NCBI RefSeq assembly: GCF_029407905.1
Contig: NC_073627.1
Coordinates: forward strand, 124,075,697-124,139,696
DNA: 64,000 nucleotides
Origin: Bubalus kerabau
Lineage: Eukaryota > Chordata > Mammalia > Artiodactyla > Bovidae
Reading direction: 5' to 3'
A program made the position numbers and the translations under genes. The notes beneath the pieces were generated by a model. That model saw nothing but the letters and a program-made list of their open reading frames with translations, was not told the DNA's origin and made no database searches. Every line of letters starts with the position of its first letter. Position 1 is the stretch's first letter. Of the stretch, positions 48,031 through 59,895 are shown one piece after another.

Positions 48031-48351
48031 AAAGAGGAAAGGGAGTGTGCCTTCTCTCTTCTTTCCCTCTTTTCTGCTAACTGAACTATGAGCATGATGA
48101 CTGGAGCTTCCGTAGCCTTTTTGGGTCACAACATGACTTTGAAGATGGAAATCAGTTGCTGAGGGGCACAAAACAAAATGATAGGGTGCACAAACCCTGG
48201 TGACACGATGGGGCTTGACACCTGCCCTGGGCTGACAGCCAGTATCTTTTATGGGAGAGGGAAATGAACTTCTATGTTTTTTTGGCTATTATTTTCTTCC
48301 CTGTTAAATACAGACAAATACCTGTATTTAGTTAATACCTAATCCCAGTGT

Positions 48352-48464
48352 TGGCACCCCACTCCAGTACTCTTGCCTGGAGAATCCCATGGACGGAGGA
48401 GCCTGGAAGGCTGCAGTCCGTGGGGTCGCTGAGGGTTGGACACGACCAAGCGACTTCACTTTCA
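48352..48464 (+). repeat. Bov-A monomer SINE (intron 14)
   Basis: One Bov-A unit from GGCACCCCACTCCAG to 'gcgacttcactttca'. Perfect 13-bp target-site duplication CTAATCCCAGTGT (48339-48351 and 48465-48477). It is nearly identical to the first unit of the Bov-A2 at 2239-2513, so it is probably young. Confidence 0.93.
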
Positions 48465-48477
48465 CTAATCCCAGTGT

Positions 48478-49327
48478 ACACTTGTTTCTAAACCAAAATC
48501 TTAAAGCATATTTTTTCTTTAACAATCTAATTTCTTGAACTCCAAGCACCAATATATTACAGATACTATAAAATCTCTACAAAGAAAAGACCCTGTAGGG
48601 GATGGAAGAAATAGGAGTGATAATATTTCCCACCCACATCTGAACTAGGCACTTTGAAGACCACCGCTTTCACTTTCTTCTTATTCAGAGCATCACTTGA
48701 TAATCTAGAAGTGCAACATTAAACCTCTATAAGTATGAACACATAAACAACAAATGAAGTATGTAGGGTTTTCTCCTTCCCATAACGCTCTGGGGTAAGT
48801 CTGGGCTCCTTCTGGAACTTATCATTGGCAACTTGAAGTCCCTTAACAGATTCTAAAGACCATGGGTATTAAATATAGAACTTAAATTTTCATTTCAATG
48901 CTAACTCAAAGTATGAAAAATAACTAAGCATGCACAAAACTCAAAACTGATACAAGATATCAGGTTTCTACCTGCTTGCACATAAAACCCACATAACTTC
49001 CTTGAAAGTTATGAAAGCTTGAAAATAAAATATCTGTCCTTATTTTTCTTCTATAAAAACAAAATATCAAATATATGAAAAGATTTCTCCTTAGACTCTA
49101 AGAATCTTAGAGTATGAAAAGGCAAAAGGAACCTTAGATATGTTATCTCCTGGCAAACTGGTTCCAATAACTAATATTAAATGGCTATTTGGCCCAAATC
49201 CTTAACGTTAGCCTTAATTTGAATGACAGAATACACATGATGGGAACTGCACAGAATGTCATAGGAAATAAATATGCAAATAAAACAATTATAGATCAAG
49301 GCACTTATGTCACTAGACCACTAAATC
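48478..49327. other. TLE1 intron 14, no recognised feature
   Basis: Unique-looking; about 48630-48670 may be a MIR scrap. Confidence 0.4.
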
Positions 49328-49610
49328 TGTATTTTTTAATTGAAATCTAATATAGCATTATGTAAGTTACAGGCATATAACATATTGAGTCACAACTTTT
49401 AAAGGTTATACTCCGTTTATAGTTATTGTAAAATATTGGCTATATTCTGTGTTGTACAATATATCCTTGTAGCTTATTTTACACATAATAGTTGTGTCTC
49501 TTAATTCCCTACCCCATTTGTCCCTCCCCGCTTTCCTCTCCCCACTGATAACCACTAGTTTGTTCCCTACATCAATTAGTCTGTTTCTTTTTTATTATTA
49601 AATCTTCTAT
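49328..49610 (-). repeat. L1 3' end (intron 14)
   Basis: Plus-strand reverse complement of an L1 3'UTR: 'agttacaggcatataacatattgagtcac', 'ggctatattctgtgttgtacaatatatccttgtag' and 'ccactgataaccactagtttgtt'. Sense relative to TLE1. Confidence 0.8.
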
Positions 49611-49711
49611 TTTTTAGCCCACAGTATGCTTTGGTGTTGTTAGTCCTTATCAGGTCCACATGATGTTTCAATACATGCACATTAGAATTAATTGAACCTA
49701 TGCCATTTATT

Positions 49712-49982
49712 CTGAAGAAGGCAATGGCACCCCACTCCAGTACTCTTGCCTGGAAAATCCCGTGGACGGAGGAGCCTGGTAGGCTGCAGACCATGGGGTC
49801 ACTAAGAGTCGGACATGACTGAGCAACTTCACTTTCACTTTTCACTTTCATGCATTGGAGAAGAAAATGGCAACCCACTCCAGTGTTCTTACCTGGAGAA
49901 TCCCAGGGACAGGGGAGCCTGGTGGGCTGCAGTCTATGGGGTCGCACAGAGTTGGACACGACTGAAGCGACTTAGCAGCAGC
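49712..49982 (+). repeat. Bov-A2 SINE (dimer), intron 14
   Basis: Two Bov-A units with the linker 'gcaacttcactttcactttt' and the end 'gaagcgacttagcagcagc'. Perfect 12-bp target-site duplication ATGCCATTTATT (49700-49711 and 49983-49994). Confidence 0.95.
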
Positions 49983-50307
49983 ATGCCATTTATTACAGGG
50001 TATTTGGAGTTGGAATCAAAAAGCATTGTATTACTGCCCTTGAAGATAAGACCACAAGAACTGGGGTTGAAGTCTATCTACATTCCAACTTATGTGACCC
50101 AAATACCAGGCACCACAATCTAGGTCTGAAGATGACACATGAACGGTGGTCAACATGGGGAGAAAACTTGCTTGTTAGAGCTTTCTGTAATTTCTAAAGA
50201 ATTACAGCAGATGTGAGGGTTAGCTTTTCTTTTTGCCATACATCAAGGTGGGCACTTCCAGGTAGGCAGTTTCTATCAGGTGCCATTTTAGCAATTCTGG
50301 ATTTTTC

Positions 50308-51113
50308 AGTTCAGTTCAGTCGCTCAGTCGTGTCCGACTCTTTGCAACCCCATGAATTGCAGCAGGCCAGGCCTCCCTGTCCATCACCAACTCCAGGGGT
50401 TCACTCAGACTTACATCTATCAAGTCAGTGATGCCATCCAGCCATCTCATCCTCTGTCGTCCCCTTCTTCTCCTGCCCCCAATCCCTCCCAGCATCAGAA
50501 TCTTTTCCAATGAGTCAACTCTTCGCATGAGGTGGCCAAAGTACTGGAGTTTCAGCTTTAGCATCAGTCCTTCCAAAGAACACCCAGGACTGATCTCCTT
50601 TAGAATGGACTGGTTGGATCTCCTTACAGTCCATGGGACTCTCAAGAGTCTTCTCCAACACCACAGTTCAAAAGCATCAGTTCTTTGGTGCTCAGCTTTC
50701 TTCACAGTCCAACTCTCGCATCCATACATGACCACTGGAAAAACCATAGCCTTGACTAGACGGACCTTTGTTGGCAAAGCAATGTCTCTGCTTTTGAATA
50801 TGCTATCTAGGTTGGTCATAACTTTCCTTCCAAGGAGTAAGTGTCTTTTAATTTCATGGCTGCAATCACCATCTGCAGTGATTTGGGAGCCCAGAAAAAT
50901 AACGTCTGACACTGCTTCCCCATCTATTTGCCATGAAGTGATGGGACCAGATGCTATGATCTTAGTTTTCTGAATATTGAGCTTTAAGCCAACTTTTTCA
51001 CTCTCCTCTTTCATTTTCATCAAGAGGCTCTTTAGTTCCTCTTCACTTTCTGCCATAAGGGTGGTGTCATCTGCATATCTGAGGTTATTGATACTTCTCC
51101 CAGCAATCTGGAT
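50308..51113 (-). mobile_element. BovB LINE 3' fragment, 0.8 kb (intron 14)
   Basis: 5'-truncated BovB in the same orientation as TLE1. Starts just upstream of the RT box YADD ('INNLRYADDTTLMAESEEEL' readable at the right end) and runs to the 3' tail at 50308. Flanking AGCAATTCTGGATT / AGCAATCTGGATT could be a target-site duplication or microhomology. Confidence 0.95.
50316..51056 (-). pseudogene. BovB ORF2 C-terminal fragment, frame intact
   Basis: 246 codons open from 'MAESEEELKSLLMKMKEESE' to the natural end 'GVAKSRTRLSD', with no stop or frameshift. The ATG is an internal methionine of ORF2. It includes the 'VMYGCESWTVKKAE' and 'RRRRGRQRMRWLDGITD' blocks of the C-terminal region. The endonuclease and most of RT are absent, so it has no activity of its own. 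The open frame suggests a relatively young copy. Confidence 0.9.
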
Positions 51114-51973
51114 TATTAGGGGAAGGAAATTTTATCTGCTTCCCCTGGAACTCGGCTTATTATAGGGTTAAATGTTCCAGATTAAAGCAGATGCATGAAG
51201 TACAGACAGAGAACTGTATGCTTGTCTTTGGAAGATATCCACCTCTCTCCCAGGTGTCCTCTTCTTTAAACCACACAGGAGGTCTATGATCATCATACTT
51301 AGGCAGTTTTAAAACTGATTCACAGTGCAGTGAACTGCTGCCAGAAGCTGTGAACATTCGTCCATCCCAGGGGAAACCCATACGGATGTTAATACATCAG
51401 TCACAGGGGGCCTCAGAGGAAGCTGGCGCTGCCCGCTGTGCTGGAGAGCCTAATCAAATGAACAGACCCCAACGAGGCACAGAGCAGGTGCGGCTCACAG
51501 AGGGAAAGATGGAAAGGAAAAACCAGGGAAGCAAATGAAACAGCTTGGAATCTGTTATTCACCTCCAGGAAGAACATGAGTGTCTTTGAGAAAGCCCACT
51601 TCAATGGCACATCCTAACAATGTTGACGAGGTCCCAGAAGTAAACTTTGCCTCTTTACTGACTGAGAAACTAGGAAAAGTAAGATCAATTAGGAGTGGGT
51701 ATTTATAAATGGATAGTGTACATTTATAAATACTTCTCATGCCTGAATTTAGAAAGACACCAGCCACAAAAGAATGCATATGGCATGACCACATTTATAG
51801 AAGCTCACACACAGGCAGGATTTACCTCTGGTATTAGAAGTTGGGGTGGTGGCTCCCCTTGAGACTGGAAGAGGCATAGATAAGGTTTCTCGGGTGCTCT
51901 TTGTGCAAGTCACTGGGCTATACACACGTGATTTGTGTACTTTCTTTTTGTATACATGTATACATTTTTGTAT
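51114..51973. other. TLE1 intron 14, no recognised feature
   Basis: Unique-looking; no exon-like signal in the TLE1 frame. Confidence 0.4.
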
Positions 51974-51991
51974 ACATGTGCCTCTATTTTT

Positions 51992-52174
51992 TTTTTAATT
52001 TTATTTTATTTTTAAACTTTACATAACTGTATTAGTTTTGCCAAATATCAAAATGAATCCGCCACAGGTATACATGTGTTCCCCATCCTGAACCCTCCTC
52101 CCTCCTCCCTCCCCATTCCATCCCTCTGGGTCGTCCCAGTGCACCAGCCCCAAGCATCCAGTATCGTGCATCGA
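51992..52174 (-). repeat. L1 3' end, very short, with target-site duplication
   Basis: Minus-strand L1 tail ('ttgccaaatatcaaaatgaatccgcc' and 'gtatacatgtgttccccatcctgaac' on plus). Perfect 18-bp target-site duplication ACATGTGCCTCTATTTTT at 51974-51991 and 52175-52192. Confidence 0.92.
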
Positions 52175-52199
52175 ACATGTGCCTCTATTTTTAACGCTT

Positions 52200-52303
52200 G
52201 GATTCATGGGAGGGAGGCTCAAGAGGGAGGGGACCTATGGCAGAAACCAACACAATATTGTAATTATCCTCCAATTAAAAATAAAATTAAAAAAAAAAAC
52301 AAC
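52200..52303 (+). repeat. Second L1 3' tail, opposite orientation
   Basis: 'ggattcatgggagggaggctcaagagggaggggac' and 'ccaacacaatattgtaattatcctccaattaaaaataaaatt' plus an A-tail. It faces the preceding L1 tail 8 bp away, giving a head-to-head pair of L1 ends. Confidence 0.85.
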
Positions 52304-52331
52304 TTGGATTTGTTTATCCAAGAAAAAGGGG

Positions 52332-52615
52332 AGGGGCTTTCCTGGTGGCTCGGTGGCAAAGAATCCACCTGCTGATGCAGGGGACACAGGAAGAGCCTAT
52401 ATGCTGCAGCACAACCAAGCCCGTGAGCCCGAACTACCTGAGCATGAGCACCTAGAGGCTGTGCTCAGCGACAAGAAAAACCCCTGCAATGAGAAGCCTG
52501 AACACGGAAACTAGACAGCAGCCCCCCACTCGCCACAACTGAAGAAGGCCCACACACACCAATGAAGATCCAGCACAGCCAAAAATGAACAAAGAAATCT
52601 TTACAAAGAAAGAAA
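52332..52615 (+). repeat. tRNA-derived SINE (CHR/Bov-t-like), intron 14
   Basis: Head GGGGCTTTCCTGGTGGCTCG with 'ggcaaagaatccacctgctgatgcagggg', then a body ('gctgcagcacaaccaagcccgtgagcc', 'gcccccactcgccacaactg') and an A-rich tail. Full-length CHR-like SINE. Confidence 0.8.
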
Positions 52616-52689
52616 AAGGGAAGAGGAGGACTCCTGACCACTGTAGGCTGGGTCCACAGGCAGGTTGAGAGCCCAGACCCTGGATTTAA

Positions 52690-52925
52690 AGGGACATGAG
52701 CTTCAGGGCCCCGGTTCACAGCCTCACTGACTATGGTCTTCCTAAGGGGCTTAACTACCTGCAGCCTATTACGTATCTGTTTCCTGATCGACAAGATAGA
52801 AATAATAATGAAACATAAGGGCCTCAGGGATGGTAGTAAGGAAAAAAAGGGCCAGCAGCTGCAAAAGTACAAAACACTTAACACTGTGCTTGACACCTGC
52901 AGGGGCCTTCGGGAAATGACAGCAT
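52690..52925 (+). repeat. MIR SINE (intron 14)
   Basis: 'gagcttcagggccccggttcacagcctcactgac...tctgtttcctgatcgacaagatagaaataataatg...aagtacaaaacacttaacactgtgcttgacac' follows the MIR order. Confidence 0.75.
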
Positions 52926-53699
52926 CGATACCAAACACCCATGACTTAAAAAGAGCAAAGTGAGGTGACGTTGAATCCAGGGCTCTTATCTTGACCAGAG
53001 GACAAGTGTGACAGCCAGGAATGCGGAAAGGGAGGAAGGCGTGGGGTGGGAGCCAGGAAAGCATGTGGTGATGGCGAGGCCAGGAAAACCAGGATACCCA
53101 TAAATCCTAAAAGGCTAGTTGGGGAGATAGCACAGGCAAAGACGAGTGGAGGATGTTTGGAGAAAGCACTGTGGCCAACTGTGGGGTGGAAAGGAGGAGT
53201 CTGGGGTGATGGGGCTCGGTTAGGGGCCATCTACCCACACCCCAGAGCCTCAGAGCTGAGTCCCCAGACCCGGCTGTCTGAATCAAGCACTTGCAGATCA
53301 GGATCTAATTCTGCAATCTGGTGGCAGAACTGAACAGAAAAAAGCCCACTGGACGTCACAGATTTAAAACCTGAATGAAACTGAACTCTTTTGGAACCAG
53401 GGACTCTACTCCTGGGGCACACAGCAGAGATGGAGGCACCCTGAGTCCCTGCAGGTGCTGCAAACTGGGAAATGGCAGCGTGTTTCCGGGAAGCAGGTGG
53501 TTTCCCTAGCAGACTGGCCCCTGTTCATAAAACTACACTGTGTTCCGTGGTCAGTGCTAGAGTTGTGGGCTTGCTGGAAGGAGGCAGGGTCCAGCACACA
53601 GTAATGCAGAACCAGGGACCCTGGCGATGAAGGCTGTGGCCAAGACCCTGCTGCCTGTGGACTTGGCCCTCCTGAGCGAGAATTTCTTGCTTTATTAAC
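52926..53699. other. TLE1 intron 14, no recognised feature
   Basis: Unique-looking and comparatively G+C-rich. The 199-codon minus-strand frame ending at 52465 crosses the SINE and MIR and is not a gene. Confidence 0.4.
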
Positions 53700-54125
53700 A
53701 GGTATCAAAAAAAAATCTGATCAGATCAAAACCTTCACTCACTTTTTATGGCTCACCAAGCCTTCACAATTGAGTGCCTATGAGCTTCAGTTCATGTGAC
53801 CATCTTGTAGCCTAAATTCCTAGCCGTGTGGCACAACAGGCCATTCCCCTAAAATATCGCAAACTGTCACATCCCCACGTAGTGCACAAACTGTTCCCTC
53901 CTGCCTAGAATAGCACTGCCTCGCCTTCAGTGCACGTCTCCTCCCCACTCTCGCGGCTTGCCTTGACTCCCCAGGTGCCATGAGTCCCTTCCCAGTGCCC
54001 TGATTCAATATAAATTGGTATCATGCTGAGGATATCTGTCTCATTCCCGAGTCCTCTAGGGACAGGTGGGATGACTGCACCAGCGAGCATACAGCTGGTG
54101 CTCAGTAGAAGAATCCGAATGTCTC
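53700..54125 (+). repeat. L2 LINE 3' end (intron 14)
   Basis: 'aaaccttcactcactttttatggctc', 'ttccctcctgcctagaatagcac', 'ctctagggacaggtgggatgactgc' and the end 'cagctggtgctcagtag' appear in L2 order. Heavily diverged. Confidence 0.7.
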
Positions 54126-57100
54126 AACTCATTAATTGCTACCTAATCACTTACGAATTGAGGCATGAAAGACTGCTCCAGTAAGGAAAGTGAGCTACAG
54201 AAAGGTGGGGAGTCCACTTGGGCTCTGCCAGCCAACTTTCCCATAAAACTTATACCAAATGCCTAGGAGGTGGTTTCTCAAAGGGAAGAAGTAGTCCCAG
54301 AGACACAGAGCTGATGAAGAGCAGAACAAGAGGCAATGAGAACAACAGGAACTGTGAAATCCACAGGCCACCCCATCAGCAGAACCTGGTGGATGAGAGA
54401 CCCCTCAGCATCAGCTGCGGCGGAAGTTGCCGTGGGTCACGTGTGACAAGCTGGTTCCTGAGTCTGGGTACTGAAGAGCATACAGTGACGCTTAGGAAGT
54501 GAGGGGACCCAGGCCAGAGTTTCAGTTTCGTCACTAGTGAGATGCGGAGACCATATAGAAGTTATCTGGGTTGCATTTCCCTATTTTTACAGCGCGCTGT
54601 GACAAAACATACCCTGTAAATGTGACTGCTGAGGTGTGGGGGAAATGATGTCATGTGGGAAAGTACTTGCAGGAAAGTAGGAAGCATTATATAGATTCAA
54701 CCTTTGGTTCCCATGTCACAGGAGACAGCTCGCCATCCCTTATTATTTACAGAGGAGGGAAAGCAGGACAAGAGAGCATGCATAACAGGTCCAACTCAGC
54801 TCATACAAAGGAGGGGCCAGCCAATCACAGAAGTGGGGCTCTAACCTCTACTTTGCTTCCAAGTCAGCACCACCTTTGACACTCTCGCTTCAAGAGGGAT
54901 TGTGGGGCCCACCAGGATGGAGACACCTTCCCTACACAAAAAGAGAACACCAGGCATCATCCACGTGCTTCATGAAGGAGCCCTGAGGGCTGAGGGCTGT
55001 GGCATCTAGCTCATTCTAAGACAGATGAGAACAATGTTAAGTTATGATTTTGGATGATGCTCCCAGCCTCAGGAGCTAGTAGAGTGAAGGTGGCGGCTGG
55101 GACTGTTGGGATGTGGACTCATAAGAAAATCAGAGCCATATTATTCTAAGATTCAGAGGGGGGGAAGTCCTCAGGTATATAATTCATCTACTAATGATAA
55201 AAATCTTTCTTTGCCAATCTAACAAGCTCTACCTTTAATTTTTTTTTAGGGTCTGCATGCCTAACTTATAACATCTGTTAAATCCTTTACTTCTTTCACA
55301 GGATTTTCTCAGTTTGGCCTCTGAGCATCCTCCCAAACAGTAAACATGCAGATCAAGGCGCAGTCCTCACCCCACTTGAAGATAGCATTTCTACATCAAT
55401 GGAGGGCTTTAGTAACAAAATACAAATAGAGGACATTAAACTATTAAGATGGGAGACTTTTTCCCTTATTTAGTTGAATACACAGCTATCCTCATATTTT
55501 AAAAAGGGGAATGCAGAACTTCTTAAAATGGATATAAAAAAAAATTACTAGACAAAGTAATGAAGAAGAGATGGTCTAGCTGATACACAAGAAGTTCTCT
55601 GATCAAAGTCTGCATTTATGATTCTAAGGCCCTACTTCCTCCATCAATTAAATTTTTCCAAACTGTAAATGTGCTGGGGCAGCAACAGGGCTCCTATGCA
55701 GGACAAGATACAAACCAAGAGACACGTGGACAAAAAGTAAGACAAAGATAAGTTTAAAATACAGCCACTTCAAAGCTCCATTTAAAAGTTCTAGCAAAGG
55801 AACCAATCACTGCAGGTAAATAGCAGTATTCACTTAAGAGATAAGACAAGCTATGTCTAGTAAGCTGAAAGCCATTTCTGAAGAGGTAAAAAGGGAGAGA
55901 AAAGGAAGGGATGATTGTCCAGCAGCTAAACATAACTCAGATCAAAAGGAAAGGACTTACACTTCAATATAAACCTAAGAAATTAGGGACACAGTCCTAG
56001 ACCATTCAAAGGTAGAAAAAGAGAAGTTAAACTCAAACACACATGGTGACAATATAGCACAAAATAAGCATGTTCCTTTATGTCCTTAATAGACAAAAAA
56101 AAAACCCCAAATATCATAATAAGTAAAAAAGGGCAGGGGCTGAATTGATTTCCAAATCCACTAAATAAACCAAGTGTGGAATCTAGACATGGTCAGCATA
56201 GGGATCAGAAGCAAGATCAGGAATGGAGAGGAGGGAGAGGGGACTGGCCACAAAAACGTTTTCTCAGCTAGAAGCTGGATGGCCTTTTTCAATGCTGCAA
56301 AACATATTTTCTTAAGAGGCAATTTTACCCCAAATGTAGTTTAGATTTTCTCTTCCCATTAGGCTGCAACTCCAAAAAGGTAGTTTAAAAGGTTTATTTA
56401 AACACTAAACAAGTGGGTGGAAGATTTCTCAATTACACGTCTAGCATTAAAACACAGGGTGAGGGAACTTGTAACTTAGCTGGAATCTTGAGTCAAACTA
56501 TTATTAGTGTGAGTTACAACTGACCTCTAGATGTTACTGTATGAGGCAAGTAGACCTCGGCCCCAAGTATTTGTGGGGAGGAAAGTGGTGCCCTTAGGCC
56601 AGGAAAAAAACATCTTGAGAGGAGGGAGGCACAAAATATAACAAAGATGTCAATCTGTCTAAACTTCTTCTAGATTTCTTTTTTTATCAGTGAGCTTCAC
56701 AGAGTTCAGGGAATAAATTTCCTAAAACTCAAAGTAAGTTCAAATTAAGCCGACAAAATGCAACAATTAAATTTCGCCTTGAGGGTTTGGAAACACAGTG
56801 AGAGCAACCGCTTATAAATCAGCATTGCATGTCTCTAAAATGCAAACTGCATTCTCCCTTGGAAAAGGATGAATCATGCGGCCTTACACAATCCTGGGCT
56901 CATCCCCCACCTTGTCAACGCGGCAAGTATTTGTTTACTGCCTATCAAGGCTCAAGGGGACAAGAGGACTTCAGAAGCTTTAATTCTAGTGGGGAAGAAG
57001 CAAATAGAGATAGGACTTGTACACATGGTTATAATTCAAGGCCAAAGTGTGGAAAGTGTCACAAGACTTACAAGGGGCTGGTGGAGAGAGATCATATGTG

Positions 57101-57679
57101 GGACAGGCATCAGCAAAGGCTTCTGGGAGGTGGCAGCAGCCTGAAGTGGTCTTTAAAGGAAAGAAAATATTTCTGCAGGGACAGGTAGAGACAAGTTAGA
57201 GAGGAAGTTGCTCCAAGTAGGAGGAGAGCCATTCACAGAATACAAGGTTATCCCATTCAGCCAGAGCATGAGATGCAATGCATATGGGACATGAGGCTAG
57301 AAAAACAAGCTGAGGTGACTCTATCAGAGGGATTACATCAGGAGATTATATGCACCTTTTGCAGATTTCTGAGCAAGAAACAGATAAGATCAGATAAATA
57401 TTTCATTACGGAAAACTCTTGCCTACAATCTTGGTGAGGATTTTAAGAAATAAGAAGACTGGGTAAAATGGAAAGCATCAAACCTAAAGTCTGAGTACAG
57501 ATGTAAGAAATGGGATGATGCCTTCAACAAAAAGGAGTCAAGAGAAGTTAGAAGTGGGAGAGAGAGAAAAATGTCCAGGTTGGTTGGGAAAGCTACTGAG
57601 ATCTTAGATCACGCTGACACCAGAACAAGTACAGAATAGTGGCAATGTCATGCTCTTTGATAAGAAACAATGAAAGGCC
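54126..57679. other. TLE1 intron 14, 3.5 kb mostly unique
   Basis: No confident exon. About 54510-54860 has MIR-like wording ('tttcagtttcgtcactagtgagatgc'). About 56930-57200 resembles an ancient repeat and includes a 119-codon shadow frame at 56829-57188. The rest looks single-copy. Confidence 0.4.
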
Positions 57680-57815
57680 ACAGGGCCTTTGCATATGCTG
57701 GTTTCTCTACCTAGAGGCTTATGCCCTTCCCCTTCAAACTCTTTGAGAATTTTCCCTTAACCCTCCAAATGGGATCAACCTTTCAGAGTTTCAGAAAACA
57801 ATACTCCTCTATCAC
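57680..57815. repeat. L2-like fragment (intron 14)
   Basis: 'gccacagggcctttgcatatgctggtttctctacc' is a well-known L2 pattern. Immediately precedes the BovB. Confidence 0.65.
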
Positions 57816-57825
57816 AGTTCTTGTT

Positions 57826-59895
57826 ATTGTTGTTCAGTTGCTAAGTCATGTCTGACTCTTCGAGACCCCATGGACTATGGACTATAGCACAACAGGCTCC
57901 TCAGTCCTTCACTATCTCCCTGAGTTTGCTCAGATTCATGTCCAGTGAGTTGGTGATGCTATCTAATCTTATCTTCTGCTACCCCCTTTTCCTTTTGCAT
58001 TCCATCTTTCCCAGCATCAGAGTCTTTTCCAATGAGTCAGCCCTTAGCACCAGGTGGCCAAAGTATTGGAGCTTCAGCTTCAGCATTAGTCCTTCCAATG
58101 AATATTCAGGGTTGATTTCCTTAGGATTGACTGGTTTGATCTCCTTGCAGTCCAAATGACTCTCAAGAGTCCTCTCCAGCACCACAATCCAAAAGTATCA
58201 ATTCTTTGGCACTCAGCTTTCTTTATGGTCCAACTCTCACATTCATACATGACTACTGGAAAAACTATAGTTTTGACTATATGGACCTTTGTTGGCAAAG
58301 TGATGTCCCTGCTTTTTCAAATGCACTCTAGGTTTGTCATAGCTTTCCTTCCAAGGAGCAAGCATCTTTTAATTTCATGGCTGCAGTCACCATCCACAGT
58401 GATTTTGGAGCCCAAGAAAATAAAATCTGTCACTGTTTCCACTTTTTTCCCCTTCTATTTGTCATGAAGTAACGGGACTGGCTGCCCTGATCTTAGTTTT
58501 TTTAATGTTGAGTTTCAAGCCTCTTTTACCTTCAGCAAGAGGCAATTTAGTTCCTCTTCACTTTCTGCCACTAGAGTGGTATCATCTGCATATCTGAGGT
58601 TGTTGATATTTCTCCCGGCAATCTTAATCCCAGTTTGTGATTCATCCTGCCCAACATTTCGCATGATGTACTCTGCATAGAAGTTAAATAAGCACGATGA
58701 CAATATATGGCCTTGCTGTACTCCTTTCCCAATTTTGAACCAGCCAGTTCTTCCATGTAAGGTTCTAACTGTTGCTATTTGACCTGCATACAGGTTTCTC
58801 AAGAGACAGGTAAAGCAGTCTGGTACTCCCATCCCTTTAAGAATTATCCAGTTTGTTGTGATCCACACAGTCAAAGGATTTACTCAAGGAAGCAGAAGTA
58901 GATATTTTTCTGGAATTCCCTTGCTTTTTCTATGACCCAATGAATACTGGCAATTTGATCTATGGTTCCTCTGACTTATTTAAACTCAGCTACTAAAAAT
59001 GGAAGTTCTTATTCAAGTACTGCTGAAGCCTAGCTTGAAGGATTTTGAGTATAACCTTGGTAGCATGAAATGAGCATAATTGTATGGTAGTTTGAATATT
59101 CTTTGGCACTGTCTTTCTTTGGGACTGGAATGAAAACTGACCTTTTCCAGTCCTGTGGTCACTGTTGAGTTTTCCAAATTTGCTGAGCAAATATTGAGTG
59201 CAGCACTTTCGCAGCATCATCTTTTACGATTTTAAATAGCTCAGATGGAATTCCATCCCTTTCACTAGCTTTGTTCATAGTAATGCTTCCTAAGGCCCAC
59301 TTGACTTCACACTCCAGGGTATCTGGCTCTAGGTAAGTGACCACACCATTGTGGCTATTCAGGTCATTAAGACCTTTTTTGTGTAGTTTTTTTTCTGTGT
59401 ATTCTTCCTACTTCTTCATAATCTCTTCTGCTTCTGTTCGATTCTCGCCATTCCTGTCCTTTACTGTGCCCATCTTTGCATGAAATGTTCCCTTGATATT
59501 TCCAATTTTCTTGAAGAGATCTCTAGCCTTTCCCATTCTATTGTTTTCCTCTATTTCTTTGCACTGTTCATTTAAGAAGCCTTTCTTATCTCTCCCTGCT
59601 ACTCTCTGGAACTCTGCATTCAGTTGGTATATCTTTCCCTGTCTCCCTTGCCTTTCACATCTCTTCTTTTCTCAGCTATTTGTAAAGCCTCCTCAGACAA
59701 CCACTTTGCCTTCTTGCATTTCTTTTTCTTTCGGATGATTTTGGTCGCTGATTTCTGTACAATGTCATGAACCTCTGTCCATAGTTCTTTAGGCACTCCA
59801 TCTACCAGATCTAATCCCTTGAAACTATTCGTCACCTCCACTGTATAATCATAAGGGATTTGACTTAGGTCATACCTGACTGGTATGGTATGGTC
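57826..59895 (-). mobile_element. BovB LINE, 5'-truncated, 2.07 kb (intron 14)
   Basis: Same strand as TLE1. Contains linker, RT and C-terminal parts of ORF2, all in broken frames: 'DGIPSELFKIVKDDAAKVLH' (59159-59344), 'LLRNLYAGQIATVRT' and 'NNLRYADDTTLVAESEEELN' (58515-58874), and 'VHIVKTIVFPVVMYECESW' (58086-58298). The YADD box is intact. The endonuclease is missing. More diverged than the copies at 31144 and 50308. Confidence 0.95.

Noticed and set aside
52465..53064. 199-codon minus-strand open frame
   Set aside because: It runs through the tRNA-SINE and MIR in antisense, has hydrophobic low-complexity composition and matches no family. It is a chance frame inside a TLE1 intron.
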